A stretch of DNA of 59,066 bases from an uncultured Oscillospiraceae bacterium (GCA_947629915.1 CANRFN010000023.1:1-59066); one strand, 5' to 3'. Counted from the stretch's first letter, positions 9,191 to 17,376 are shown. The notes: generated by a model not told the origin, from the letters alone. Numbers and translations are program-made.

Positions 9191-9445
9191 ATGCCAAACA
9201 GAAGGCCCATCTCTGATCTGCGCAATTACGAGGATGTGCTGCGCGAAGTGTCTGTTGGGGAGCCGATTTTTCTGACCGCAAATGGGCACAGCCGGTATGT
9301 CGTCCTGGATATCGCGGACTATGAAAAGATGTGGGCCAGGCTCCGTCTGATGAGCGAGGTGGCGAAAGGCCGCAGATCCGGCGAAACAAAAGGCTGGCTG
9401 ACCTGGGAGGACGTAGAGAAGGACCTCGGAATTGCGGACGATTAA
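9191..9445 (+). CDS. Phd/YefM-type antitoxin, apparently without toxin
   Basis: An 84-aa protein starting at ATG 9191 with GGAAGGGAG upstream. The N-terminal half RPISDLRNYEDVL ... GEPIFLTANG ... YVVLDIADYEK is the typical Phd/YefM DNA-binding and dimerisation fold. The C-terminal part would be the toxin-neutralising tail. No RelE/ParE/Doc-like reading frame is found on either side: a hairpin follows at 9495-9525. It may be an orphan that survived loss of its toxin, or act in trans. Confidence 0.8.
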   Translation: MPNRRPISDLRNYEDVLREVSVGEPIFLTANGHSRYVVLDIADYEKMWARLRLMSEVAKGRRSGETKGWLTWEDVEKDLGIADD

Positions 9446-9494
9446 GCTGCACGAGGACAAAACAGATGAATCCATTGAAACAGCGTTTCCTATG

Positions 9495-9527
9495 CCGTCT
9501 GCAGAGATGCAGGCGGTTTTTCGTTTT
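9495..9527 (+). terminator. Terminator after the antitoxin gene
   Basis: CCGTCTGC pairs with GCAGGCGG (one G-U pair) across a short loop and is followed by TTTTTCG. Confidence 0.6.
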
Positions 9528-9619
9528 GCGGCTGCGGATCACTATGGCGTGGCAGTATACTTCTCGAGAGCCGAGGAGCCGTGTGATAACGGCAGATGCA
9601 GCGGGTTCAGCAGGATATG

Positions 9620-10492
9620 CTATGCCGCCAGCAGACTGGTGAGGAGAGCTTCCAGTCCCGCTTGATCCAAACCGGTAGTCTCGATGGTATAGTTCACGCC
9701 CTGGTAGCTGTATTGTGCCCAATAGGTGTCCCCATAGGAGCAGATCGTAACCGGTGTTCCATTGATCTGAGACTCCACCAGATCTTGCTCTGAGGTGCCG
9801 GCACCTTGCAGGGGAGATTCAAAGTCGCAGAGGGCGATGATCGCCTTGGCGCCGGTGGAGTTGTAGCACTCAAAGACATAGTCGTGGAGGAGGTAGTCTT
9901 CATCCCGGCTGAAATCCTTGTATCCCCGGAGGGAGAGAGTGAAGAAGTTGTAGGTGCTGAACTCTGCTGGAATCCGGGCGCAGAACGAGTGGTATTCGAT
10001 GCCGGTCTTAGCCTGGAACCTCGCCATAATGTCCTCCCATACATCATAGGGTATTTTCCCATAGCTGCTGCGCTGCACGTCTTGCTCCACAGCCTCCGGT
10101 GCCGCATCCAACTGGTTGATCACAATCTGGTCTGCATCGGGGGCCGGGAGTACCTCATCGGTGCTGGCCATCTCCGGGGTCTCGATGTCTGCTGCCTCAG
10201 GCGTAGATTCATCGGGCGTGCTGGGAACAATGGCGGGGGTATCTGGGGATACCGGAGCCGGAGACAGTATCCCGCTGTGCCATACGCCAAAGCCCAGAAG
10301 GGCAATCAGACAGCAGCAGACCGCCGGGGCCAGCACCTTTCTCCACATGATAGGTGCCTGCGGCTGTGCTTTGGCCTCTGCAGCATAGGAGACCTGCGGC
10401 ATGTTTTCGGTTGCTTTCAGTACGAAATCAAGCTTGTTTGGAACGTAGGCATCTGTAAGGGTGTCCAGTACGTCTGCAATTTTGCGTTTCAC
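9620..10492 (-). CDS. Membrane anti-sigma factor-like protein (DUF4367-like C-terminus)
   Basis: A 290-aa protein encoded 3' of, and overlapping by GTGA, the sigma factor gene. The cytoplasmic N-terminus (about 1-48) precedes one transmembrane segment (about 51-69, CCCLIALLGFGVW). An extracytoplasmic Pro/Asp/Glu-rich linker (about 75-135) and a C-terminal domain follow. The end YWAQYSYQGVNYTIETTG ... LEALLTSLL looks like the DUF4367 domains found in Clostridia next to sigma factors. The inferred role is to hold the adjacent sigma factor at the membrane until an envelope signal. The start codon is GTG, set by the overlap. Confidence 0.75.
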   Translation of the reverse strand: MKRKIADVLDTLTDAYVPNKLDFVLKATENMPQVSYAAEAKAQPQAPIMWRKVLAPAVCCCLIALLGFGVWHSGILSPAPVSPDTPAIVPSTPDESTPEAADIETPEMASTDEVLPAPDADQIVINQLDAAPEAVEQDVQRSSYGKIPYDVWEDIMARFQAKTGIEYHSFCARIPAEFSTYNFFTLSLRGYKDFSRDEDYLLHDYVFECYNSTGAKAIIALCDFESPLQGAGTSEQDLVESQINGTPVTICSYGDTYWAQYSYQGVNYTIETTGLDQAGLEALLTSLLAA

Positions 10493-11037
10493 TTTTGCTC
10501 CATCCTTTCGTATGCTTTGCGCAGTTTCTTGATGGCGGCGTTGTAGGCCCAGAAGACGGTGCCCCGCTTCATGCCCTTCTCCGCCGCAATCTCCGTGAGA
10601 GTGAGGCCTACCGCGTGACGCAATAGTACGATGTCCGCATCCCGCCTGTTCAGGGTGTTCAGAAGCTCTCCCAATGTGGTCTTCGCGTCGATAGCGTCCA
10701 GGAGGCTGCTGTCCGGATCTTGGGACGGCAGGTCCTCCGCATCGGTGTCTTCCAGGGATAGGACACGCTGATTCTGCTTCCTGGCGTTGATTGCCTTACT
10801 CTTGGCGATGGTTAAGATCCAGGCTCGTCCATTTCCGCTGGGGAAAAAGGAGCCACTCTTGCTCCAGACTGAGACAAAAGTATCTTGCAGCACGTCTTCG
10901 GCCAGCTCATGGCTGCCGCAGAAACGTAGGGCATAGTAATACACGGGCTTTTGCATGGCCAGGTATAGCTGCGTGAAAGCCTCTCTGTCTCCTTGAGCGG
11001 TTTGGAGAATGAGAGCGTTGATGGGTTTCTGTTTCAC
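10489..11037 (-). CDS. ECF-type RNA polymerase sigma factor
   Basis: A 182-aa sigma-70 family protein. Region 2 is about residues 10-80 (AFTQLYLAMQKPVYYYALRF ... AEDVLQDTFVSVW). Region 4 is about residues 118-175 (LNRRDADIVLLRHAVGLTLTEIAAEKGMKRGTV), a clear helix-turn-helix. The start is GTG 11037, preceded by AGGGAGGTG. Although the frame stays open for almost 400 codons upstream, that part is antisense to the lipoprotein gene and not real. It forms an operon with the overlapping anti-sigma gene and is divergent from the lipoprotein gene, a likely regulon member. Confidence 0.9.
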   Translation of the reverse strand: MKQKPINALILQTAQGDREAFTQLYLAMQKPVYYYALRFCGSHELAEDVLQDTFVSVWSKSGSFFPSGNGRAWILTIAKSKAINARKQNQRVLSLEDTDAEDLPSQDPDSSLLDAIDAKTTLGELLNTLNRRDADIVLLRHAVGLTLTEIAAEKGMKRGTVFWAYNAAIKKLRKAYERMEQK

Positions 11038-11147
11038 GGTATCACCTCCCTCTACTTCATAGAACAATTGGGCGGCGCGAAGTATTGGCGGTTTTCCAGA
11101 TATTTTTTCTCCGGACGTTACGAGTTTGTTATTCGCGGTTCGTATGA

Positions 11148-11182
11148 TCATCGTGCAGGCGGGAGAGCCGCCTGCACGATGA
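11148..11182. promoter_or_regulatory. Perfect inverted repeat in the divergent sigma/lipoprotein region
   Basis: Arms of 15 bp (11148-11162 and 11168-11182) around a GAGAG loop. Neither strand has a T-run after it, so a terminator is doubtful. The location between two divergent genes fits an operator or a leader structure of the lipoprotein mRNA. Confidence 0.5.
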
Positions 11183-11274
11183 CTGGTTTCCGGGGAAAGT
11201 GTCAGACGCACAGCCTTTCCTGAGATGGGAACCATCACGAGAATACACCTCAGAATACAAGGAGGAAATACCAA

Positions 11275-12585
11275 ATGAGCACCAAGAAGCGATTTCTGGC
11301 CCTGCTGCTCTCGATCCTGCTCGTCCTGTCCCTTACGAGCTGCGAGATGGCCAGAGGGGAGACGGTGGACATCCCCGCATCCCAGACAGGGGACACGGAC
11401 TTCCAGAAAAACATGCACCAGTCCACCACCTATGAGATCGATGCCATCGCGGAGACAGATGCCGGCTACTACTTCGAGCTGGATGGCAGCTATCTGTACT
11501 TCATGGACAAGGAGACCAAGAAGGTAACCATCGTGTGCAACAAGCCGGAGTGCCAGCACGAGGACAGCACCTGCAACGCCAGGATCGCCGGTGAGGTGAT
11601 CTGGTCCGCCGGGGACAAGCTCTACTACACCTGCCGGAACAGCGTGTTGGAGAACGGCCAGTACGTGGACTACGGCCTCCGGGTGTACCGGATGGACATG
11701 GACGGCACCAACCGTGAGGCGATCCAGAAACTGCAGTTTGTGGTCCGGGGCGATACCGTGTCCTGGACACCCCACCCCATCCAGCACCGCGGAATCGTGT
11801 ACTTCCCGTACAGCGGGGTGCTGTATCGCATGCCCCTGGGTGGAGACATCGAGAAGGACGCCGAGGCCATCTGGGGCGAGGCGTCTGAGGACACCGGCAT
11901 GTATATCAACACCAGTGCCCCGGCGTACAGCCTCTGGGCAGACGGGGATACCGTGTACTTCATGGTAGGGCTGGAGACAAAGGACGGCACCCGCAAGGAC
12001 GTCCTCTTCGCCTACGACCCCGAGGCCAAGAAGGTGGAGCAGGTCTGGGAGACCCCGGACAAAGAGGAAGTGGGGGAGTGGATCACCACGGGAGTAGAGG
12101 TGAGCCAGTGGTACATCCTGAACGGCTCCATCTACTTCTACCTCTCCGGCGGAGACTTCTGGAAGACAGACCTCACCACCGGGAAGACGGAGAAGCTGGC
12201 GGACACCCATGAGAAGACCAAGTACGGCAGCGCTGTCTTCTCCGATGACTATCTCTGCCTCATGAACGACACCCCGGAGGAAATGGATGGAATGCAGTAC
12301 TCCATCGTAGGGGGAATGGACTACATCGGTGGAGACACTCTCTACATCTACAAACTGGACGGCAGCTTTGTAAAGGAGATCTCCTTACAGCCCGTCTACG
12401 ACAGCATTGATGGGCTGGAACACTGCATGTTGGTGATGTGCGATGGGAACGAGGTGTATTTCGTGGCGGACGCCAGCAAATGGGGCCAGCGAGTGGACGG
12501 CGTGGCCGGGAAGATCTGGGATCAGACCCTGTGGTGCGCCAACATCGAGACCGGAGAAGTCTCACAGATTTTCAGAATGGCATAA
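11275..12585 (+). CDS. Secreted lipoprotein, probable beta-propeller-like (DUF5050-like)
   Basis: A 436-aa protein with a lipoprotein signal peptide: KK, a hydrophobic core, and lipobox SLTSC with C23 as the lipidation site. The mature part is rich in short strand repeats (YYFELDGSYLYFMDKETKK, DTVYFMVGLE, GSIYFYLSGG, NEVYFVAD). It also carries the cysteine motif CNKPECQHEDSTCNA (about 83-97) seen in a family of clostridial surface lipoproteins. ATG 11275 has AAGGAGG upstream. Transcribed away from the sigma/anti-sigma pair, it is a plausible envelope-stress output or ligand sensor. The exact function is not known. Confidence 0.75.
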   Translation: MSTKKRFLALLLSILLVLSLTSCEMARGETVDIPASQTGDTDFQKNMHQSTTYEIDAIAETDAGYYFELDGSYLYFMDKETKKVTIVCNKPECQHEDSTCNARIAGEVIWSAGDKLYYTCRNSVLENGQYVDYGLRVYRMDMDGTNREAIQKLQFVVRGDTVSWTPHPIQHRGIVYFPYSGVLYRMPLGGDIEKDAEAIWGEASEDTGMYINTSAPAYSLWADGDTVYFMVGLETKDGTRKDVLFAYDPEAKKVEQVWETPDKEEVGEWITTGVEVSQWYILNGSIYFYLSGGDFWKTDLTTGKTEKLADTHEKTKYGSAVFSDDYLCLMNDTPEEMDGMQYSIVGGMDYIGGDTLYIYKLDGSFVKEISLQPVYDSIDGLEHCMLVMCDGNEVYFVADASKWGQRVDGVAGKIWDQTLWCANIETGEVSQIFRMA

Positions 12586-12590
12586 GAGCA

Positions 12591-12625
12591 GGGGCTGCGG
12601 GCAGGGGATGCCCGCAGCCCCTTTC
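12591..12625 (+). terminator. Terminator of the lipoprotein gene
   Basis: A 13-bp stem (12591-12603 with 12609-12621) is followed by TTTCT, five bases after the stop codon. Confidence 0.85.
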
Positions 12626-12709
12626 TAGACTCAAAACAAGAATTCTGTAAAACGAGCGATTGCAAATTGTATAATTCGGTCGAATGATAACGAAATTTGC
12701 GATTCGCCC

Positions 12710-12737
12710 TTGACTTCAGCCCGGCTTCTGCTATACT
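12710..12737 (+). promoter_or_regulatory. Sigma-A promoter for the 12856 gene
   Basis: TTGACT (12710-12715), 16-base spacer, TATACT (12732-12737), about 110 bases upstream of the TTG start at 12856. Confidence 0.65.
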
Positions 12738-12855
12738 GTAGCATGATAATAGAAAAAGAGAGCTTTAAATATACTTATTGCGATTCTGACATGAAGTAAA
12801 ATGAAAGGGCACAGGAAAGAGCGGACGTTCCTGCTTGCATTGGAGGTGCACAGCG

Positions 12856-13209
12856 TTGTTTGCAATAGAAAAATACCGCGTTAAGATCCATGTGGACAAG
12901 GAGCCGGGCGTCTATGAGTTTGAGCCGATATCCAACACCGGAAGGAGCTATCTCTGCGAACTCTGCAAGCGGTATCACAATTTCGGAGAGAACGTTGCCG
13001 GCTACGACTACTATGACTATAAGCTTGGCATCCCGCTCCCGCAGGGCGTGGATCTGCTGGTGGTGGATCGGTATGGCCTGTTCCCATTTCTGGACGATGC
13101 ACTTTGGGAGATGGGGGAGAAAGCCATCGTGCTGGTAGACACAAAGCCAACGCGTTTTGCCATGCTGTGCGCAATGGAGGCCTCGGATGGCGATATCAGA
13201 GTGTACTGA
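12856..13209 (+). CDS. Hypothetical protein (117 aa)
   Basis: Not recognised. The start is TTG 12856, chosen because TTGGAGGTG lies just upstream; the product then begins FAIEKYRVKIHVDKEPG. It contains a two-cysteine element CELCKRY (about 36-42) and a YDYYDYKLG stretch, followed by alternating hydrophobic strands (VDLLVVDRYGLFPFL, KAIVLVDTKPTRFAM). It shares an operon with the 165-aa gene 35 bases downstream; both appear to be small soluble proteins. Confidence 0.6.
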   Translation: MFAIEKYRVKIHVDKEPGVYEFEPISNTGRSYLCELCKRYHNFGENVAGYDYYDYKLGIPLPQGVDLLVVDRYGLFPFLDDALWEMGEKAIVLVDTKPTRFAMLCAMEASDGDIRVY

Positions 13210-13244
13210 TAGCAGACGATAGCCGGCTGTATGGAGGGGAAACA

Positions 13245-13742
13245 ATGCTTCACCTGAGAATTGCGAATGAGCCATGTACCATGGATATCCAAGAAGAATT
13301 CGAAAAACTGTATGTTGAGGACACGCCTGCGGTGCGCAGGATCCTGGAGAGATTGGAGCAGGGGAAGTACTGTTCTAATTACTGCTTTCTCAATCGATTC
13401 GGGGGCAAGGTGCCTCTCTCGCGTCTGTGCTCGGGTACGCAGGCGGCCCTTCTGACTGCATTGCGGTCGAACATGGAGGTAAACCTGATCGAGTGCGGGT
13501 ACGATGCGATCGGGTGCATCCTGAGCTGCGTCACGGAGGGGCGTGTGGTAGTACACCCGGAGATATGCCATTGCTCCATCTACCGGTTTGGGGAAGATAC
13601 GAGCTGCGATGTTGCGCTGGAGGGATACCGCTTCACGGACCTCTCGAAATTGGACGAGTACATCACCGAGTACTGGCCCAATCCGCTCCCCTACCTCTGT
13701 GACGGCATCGAGGAGCTGGAGCTCCACGATCTCTCTCTATGA
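13245..13742 (+). CDS. Hypothetical protein (165 aa)
   Basis: Not recognised. ATG 13245 with GGAGGGGAAA upstream. The middle is Cys-rich for a soluble protein (YCSNYCFLNRFGGKVPLS, SRLCSGTQAALL, IECGYDAIGCILSCVTEGRVVVHPEIC). The cysteines are not spaced like a zinc ribbon. The C-terminus is acidic. The gene follows the 117-aa gene by 35 bases and probably shares its promoter at 12710. The pair resembles small two-gene accessory cassettes in Clostridia, but no function can be assigned. Confidence 0.65.
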   Translation: MLHLRIANEPCTMDIQEEFEKLYVEDTPAVRRILERLEQGKYCSNYCFLNRFGGKVPLSRLCSGTQAALLTALRSNMEVNLIECGYDAIGCILSCVTEGRVVVHPEICHCSIYRFGEDTSCDVALEGYRFTDLSKLDEYITEYWPNPLPYLCDGIEELELHDLSL

Positions 13743-13923
13743 GCGGTTTCTGAACAAGCCCGGGTTTCCGCCGCTTGGCACATGAATCGAGGGAGTCTGA
13801 GTGCTCCTGCGCTCATACCGCCCTGTACAGAGGCAAAAAACCATGCGTTCCAGGTAGTGTACAGTACTTTTCCTGTACAGGGAAAACGGGCTTTGAAGCA
13901 AGAGATAGAAGGGAGGCGCCGAT

Positions 13924-14118
13924 GTGTGCCAGGCACTGATTGACATCAGGGAAGAGGGCTTTTTCGATGCCCGCGTTGAAGACATCCTGAATGCCAAGAA
14001 AAACTTCCACATCACATTGGATGAGGCGATGAAGGGCTTAGAGATCCCTGAGAAAGACTGGGATATGTACCGGGAAACGGTAGAGAAGGCCGAGGCGGAG
14101 CAGGAAAGCAACTCCTAA
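13924..14118 (+). CDS. Short C-terminal-like fragment of a Rpn/PD-(D/E)XK transposase-type protein
   Basis: A 64-aa frame from GTG 13924 with GAAGGGAGG upstream. It reads MCQALIDIREEGFFDARVE, followed by a helix ending in EIPEKDWDMYRETVEK. Proteins of the Rpn/PDDEXK transposase group often end with MCxA followed by EEG repeats and a small helical tail, so this may be the surviving 3' end of such a gene with a fresh start codon. The upstream 180 bases contain no recognisable remainder. An independent small gene is the alternative. Confidence 0.4.
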   Translation: MCQALIDIREEGFFDARVEDILNAKKNFHITLDEAMKGLEIPEKDWDMYRETVEKAEAEQESNS

Positions 14119-14207
14119 GACCGGGATACTCTCTGCATGTCCTCCGGATGAGAGCAGCCGAAAAGATCCGTTAGACAAAACCGTAGTTTCCGCGTGTTTG
14201 CCGCGCA

Positions 14208-14247
14208 GAATCGCCCTGCCGAGTATTCCGGCGGGGTGATTCTTTTT
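14208..14247 (+). terminator. Terminator downstream of 13924-14118
   Basis: GAATCGCCCTGCCG pairs with CGGCGGGGTGATTC (one bulge/wobble region) and is followed by TTTTT. Confidence 0.75.
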
Positions 14248-14345
14248 CGCCTCGCTGCTTCAAGCGGATATTGCTGCTATCAACGCGCTTGTTTCATACA
14301 AAATCTGATGCTAAATAAACATAATGCTCCCGCTCGAGCCAGAAA

Positions 14346-14377
14346 ATGCCCCGCACCGGCCTCCCGGTGCGGGGCAT
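14346..14377 (-). terminator. Terminator of the DUF308 gene
   Basis: A 14-bp stem (14346-14359 with 14364-14377). On the minus strand it runs into TTTTCT, 24 bases after the end of the DUF308 gene. Confidence 0.8.
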
Positions 14378-14400
14378 GCATGTCTGTTCAGCCTGCGGGC

Positions 14401-14943
14401 TTACACCATTTCTCTGCCGAGGAAGACCATACTCACGATGTCGAAGATGGCCTCTACGATGAGGGCGACTCCGGTGAAGACCCAGAGCCATACGGTGGTG
14501 GCCAGGGGATTGGCGAAGATGATGAAGGCGCAGATGATGGAGAGCGCCGCGCTGATGGCGGGCAGGAACCACTTGCCCATCTTCAGCCGGAGGATGTCCA
14601 CGGTCCACTGCACTTTGGCGAGACCGGAGATCAGGATCACCACGCCGTAGACCAGGGTGAGCACCGGGAAGGTGATGATGAACCACTCGGCCTTGAAGGC
14701 GCAGAAGAGACCGGCGCAGAGGGCCACGAGACCCTTCACGAGAGACTGACTGGCGGCGCCGGCCACGGGATCCAGACGGGCGTAGGAGATGATGGAGGCG
14801 ATGCCAACCACGATCAGGAGGATGCCGCCAGCGGTGATGATGCCTGCGGTGAAGCCCACGGGATTTACCAGCAGCAAAATGCCCACCAGGATCTCAAAGA
14901 GGCAGACGATGACGCTGCCGGTGTGCTGTTTCATATACTTCAT
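14401..14943 (-). CDS. HdeD/DUF308-family membrane protein
   Basis: A 180-aa protein with six hydrophobic segments in three hairpins (around 9-26, 32-51, 69-84, 89-108, 127-145, 150-170). This is the pattern of DUF308/HdeD small membrane proteins, with the repeated GxxLLVNPxGF/ANPLATT-type turns. It lies 45 bases downstream of the cardiolipin synthase gene on the same strand and is probably co-transcribed with it. HdeD in enterobacteria is linked to acid resistance; no such role is shown here. Confidence 0.85.
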   Translation of the reverse strand: MKYMKQHTGSVIVCLFEILVGILLLVNPVGFTAGIITAGGILLIVVGIASIISYARLDPVAGAASQSLVKGLVALCAGLFCAFKAEWFIITFPVLTLVYGVVILISGLAKVQWTVDILRLKMGKWFLPAISAALSIICAFIIFANPLATTVWLWVFTGVALIVEAIFDIVSMVFLGREMV

Positions 14944-14988
14944 AGCGAGGAACTCCTTTTCTGTGTGTTTTTGGGGGAATTGGGGCGA

Positions 14989-16506
14989 TCAGCAGAGCGG
15001 GGCCAGGATCCGGAGCACGCCGTCCACCAGCCACTTGCGGAAGCTGTTGCCAATGTTGTCCAGGGTGCGCTCTACAGACTTCTCCTGGGTGGCCAGAAAG
15101 TCTGCCTTCAGGTCCGGGAGAAGGGGAGCCTTGTAGAAGAGGGCGTTGTTCTCAAAGTGCAGGAAGAGGCTCCGGTAGTCCAGGTTCACGGTGCCGATGG
15201 TGCAGATCTTGTCATCGATGACACAGCCTTTTGCGTGGACGAAGCCCGGGGTGTACTCGTAGATCTTCACGCCCGCCTCCAGCAGGGGCTGGTAGAAGCT
15301 GCGGCTCATGCGGTACACGATGGCCTTGTCCGGTACGCCCGGCATGATGATGCGCACATCCACGCCGCGCTCGGCCGCCATCACGAAGGCGTCCATCAGG
15401 GTATCTCCCAGCATCAGGTACGGGGTGTAGAACCAGGCGTAGTGGGTGGCCTGGGAGAGCAGGTCTGCATAGAGGGTGTTGCTCAGGGCATCCTCCCGGA
15501 TGGGGGAGTCGTAATAGGAGAGGACGCAGCCCTCGGTGGGCTTGGCGGCCAATGCCTCCGGTGCCGGCTGCAGGGTCTCCGCGGGGATGTGTTTCGGGGC
15601 AAAGGCGTTCCAGAAGGTGGCAAACATCCGGGTGTAGGTCTCCACAGGTTTGCCGGTGAGCCGGAAGCCGATGTCCTTCCAATGGCCGAACTTCAGGGCC
15701 TTGTTGATATACTCGTCAGCCAGGTTCACGCCGCCGCTGTATGCCACCCGGCCGTCTATGATGAGCATTTTCCGGTGGTCCCGGTAGTTCAGGGTGCCCT
15801 TCAGCGCGACAATGGGGTTGAAGGCGATGCACTGGATGCCCTTGGCGGCCAGCGCCTGCCGGTTCTTCTTATTATAGGTGGAGATGCTGCCCATGTCATC
15901 GTACATGACGCGGACGTCCACGCCCTCGGTGACCTTCTTCGCCATGATGTCCACCATGGAGTCCCACATCACGCCGTTTTCAATGATGAAGTACTCCACG
16001 TAGATGAACTTCTTGGCGGTCTCCAGATCTTTCAGCATCTCCGCCCAGAGCTCTTCGCCCAGGGGATAGTACTTGTTCTCCGCGATGGGCTGCAGAGAGT
16101 ACCCGGTCTCCTTTTCCAGCCAGCGGTAGGTCTGGGCCAGGCGGGGCTCTTCCTTTGTCAGCATGGCCTCTGCCGCGGGATCGGACTTGGTCCCCTCGGG
16201 CAGGGAGGCATGCCCCTTCTCCAGGTTTTTCCGGATGGGCTTGGTGGTGCGCTTGTTGCCGAAGAACAGGTACAGCACGGTACCTAAGACCGGCAGCCCT
16301 AAGATCACCAGCAGCCACAGCGTCTTGTACGTGCCCTCGTTCCGGTTCAGCATGATGTGCAGAACGAAGAGAATGGCGAACACGGAGAGCAGCAGTCCGA
16401 TCAGGGCGGAGAAGGGTGCCAGCCACTGGGTGAGAATGACGAACCACAGGATCTGCAGGAGGACGGCAGGTATAAGCCCTATGATTCTTCGTATGGTCTT
16501 GTTCAA
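14989..16506 (-). CDS. cls: Cardiolipin synthase
   Basis: A protein of about 505 aa of the phospholipase D superfamily. Three N-terminal membrane segments (within residues 5-85) precede two HxKxxxxD catalytic motifs: HRKMLIIDG at about 244 and HAKGCVIDD at about 424. Each is followed by the usual SGGVNLADEY / IGTVNLDYRS. It joins two phosphatidylglycerol molecules to cardiolipin at the inner face of the membrane. The start is taken as TTG 16506, since AGGAGG lies nine bases upstream of it; the ATG six codons earlier overlaps that site. It is divergent from a TetR gene, with palindromes over the promoter. Confidence 0.92.
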   Translation of the reverse strand: MNKTIRRIIGLIPAVLLQILWFVILTQWLAPFSALIGLLLSVFAILFVLHIMLNRNEGTYKTLWLLVILGLPVLGTVLYLFFGNKRTTKPIRKNLEKGHASLPEGTKSDPAAEAMLTKEEPRLAQTYRWLEKETGYSLQPIAENKYYPLGEELWAEMLKDLETAKKFIYVEYFIIENGVMWDSMVDIMAKKVTEGVDVRVMYDDMGSISTYNKKNRQALAAKGIQCIAFNPIVALKGTLNYRDHRKMLIIDGRVAYSGGVNLADEYINKALKFGHWKDIGFRLTGKPVETYTRMFATFWNAFAPKHIPAETLQPAPEALAAKPTEGCVLSYYDSPIREDALSNTLYADLLSQATHYAWFYTPYLMLGDTLMDAFVMAAERGVDVRIIMPGVPDKAIVYRMSRSFYQPLLEAGVKIYEYTPGFVHAKGCVIDDKICTIGTVNLDYRSLFLHFENNALFYKAPLLPDLKADFLATQEKSVERTLDNIGNSFRKWLVDGVLRILAPLC

Positions 16507-16552
16507 AATGTGATACCTCCTCATCTTGTCCCGCAGTTCTGTGCGGAACTTC

Positions 16553-16581
16553 TTGACAGCCCCTCGCGGAACTGATAAGGT
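16553..16581 (+). promoter_or_regulatory. Promoter for the tetR-family gene
   Basis: TTGACA (16553-16558), 17-base spacer, TAAGGT (16576-16581). The -10 box lies inside the palindrome at 16577-16594. Confidence 0.6.
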
Positions 16582-16594
16582 ACGGGAGTACCTT
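16577..16594. promoter_or_regulatory. Probable TetR operator 1
   Basis: AAGGTAC-GGGA-GTACCTT, a perfect 7-bp inverted repeat overlapping the -10 box of the plus-strand promoter. Confidence 0.6.
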
Positions 16595-16598
16595 TGCC

Positions 16599-16611
16599 CG
16601 GTATCATACCG
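16599..16611. promoter_or_regulatory. Probable operator 2
   Basis: The perfect palindrome CGGTATCATACCG covers the -10 hexamer of the minus-strand (cls) promoter. It lies five bases from operator 1. Confidence 0.55.
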
Positions 16612-16631
16612 TAAGGCGGGCGCATATGCAA
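16603..16631 (-). promoter_or_regulatory. Promoter for cls
   Basis: On the minus strand TTGCAT (16631-16626), 17-base spacer, TATGAT (16608-16603). Confidence 0.6.
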
Positions 16632-16719
16632 TAGCATTTCCTGAAAAAGGGAACTTTATCTAAGAAAAGTACCATTTCCGGTGAACGCTGCCGGGAGAGC
16701 ATAGAGGAGCGAAAATGGA

Positions 16720-17229
16720 ATGGGCAGACGGACGGAGAACACGGAATACCTGAAGGAGTGCATTGCAGACGCCCTGCTGCAGCACATGGTGGACACCCCT
16801 GTGGAGAAGATCACCATCGAGCAGATCACCAGCACCGCGGGAGTGGGCCGCACCACCTATTTCCGCTATTTCAACTCCAAACTGGATGTGCTGTCTTTCA
16901 AGGTGGGGCTGCTCTGGCGCCGGTGGCAGGAGGAGCACCCGCTGCAGGGGAAGGCCACGGAGCGGGCGCGGGCACTGCAGTTCTTCTCCTTCTGCCAGTC
17001 CCGCCAGACGCTGCTGCGCTTTCTCTATGAGAAGGGGGAGATCCAGCTCATCATGGACTCCTTCCTCCGGGGCATTGCTCTGAGCACCGCTGAACCCGGG
17101 CGGGACCAGTACCGGGAGATGTACACCCACTGCGGCGTGGTGGGTGTGATGATGGTGTGGATCGGCAACGGGTTTCGAGAGACCCCGGAGGCCTTGGCGG
17201 ACATCTGCGCCTTCCGGGAAGAGGAATAG
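16720..17229 (+). CDS. TetR/AcrR-family transcriptional regulator
   Basis: A 169-aa regulator. The N-terminal helix-turn-helix is typical (KITIEQITSTAGVGRTTYFRYFNSK, about 29-53). The C-terminal part (about 60-165) is the TetR_C_7-like all-helical ligand domain ending in a hydrophobic segment (GVVGVMMVWIGNG). It is divergent from cls and the DUF308 gene. Two palindromes over both promoters suggest that it represses itself and the lipid/membrane operon. The ligand is unknown. Confidence 0.88.
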   Translation: MGRRTENTEYLKECIADALLQHMVDTPVEKITIEQITSTAGVGRTTYFRYFNSKLDVLSFKVGLLWRRWQEEHPLQGKATERARALQFFSFCQSRQTLLRFLYEKGEIQLIMDSFLRGIALSTAEPGRDQYREMYTHCGVVGVMMVWIGNGFRETPEALADICAFREEE

Positions 17230-17286
17230 CCGGAGCGCATGGCTTTTGGGAAAGCCATTCCAATATACTATGGCTGGTTCGAGAAA

Positions 17287-17324
17287 ACAGAGGGCTGCGC
17301 GGAGGTATCCGCGCAGCCCTCTGT
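17287..17324 (-). terminator. Convergent terminator between tetR and deoR genes
   Basis: A 17-bp stem (17287-17303 with 17308-17324). On the minus strand it is followed by TTTTCTC, so it mainly serves the DeoR gene; the plus strand has only a weak T-run. Confidence 0.8.
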
Positions 17325-17376
17325 TGTGATCTGCCGGGATCTGCGGGATCCCCGGCATCTGCCGATATCCGCAGGG

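Noticed and set aside
9432..9665. A 77-codon frame overlapping the antitoxin end, considered as the missing toxin
   Set aside because: It has no RelE/ParE/Doc motif, runs through the terminator hairpin and has no ribosome binding site of its own.
14194..16287. A 697-codon plus-strand open frame antisense to cls and the DUF308 gene
   Set aside because: Sense-strand proteins are well-known families; the antisense product is low-complexity and starts in an intergenic terminator region.
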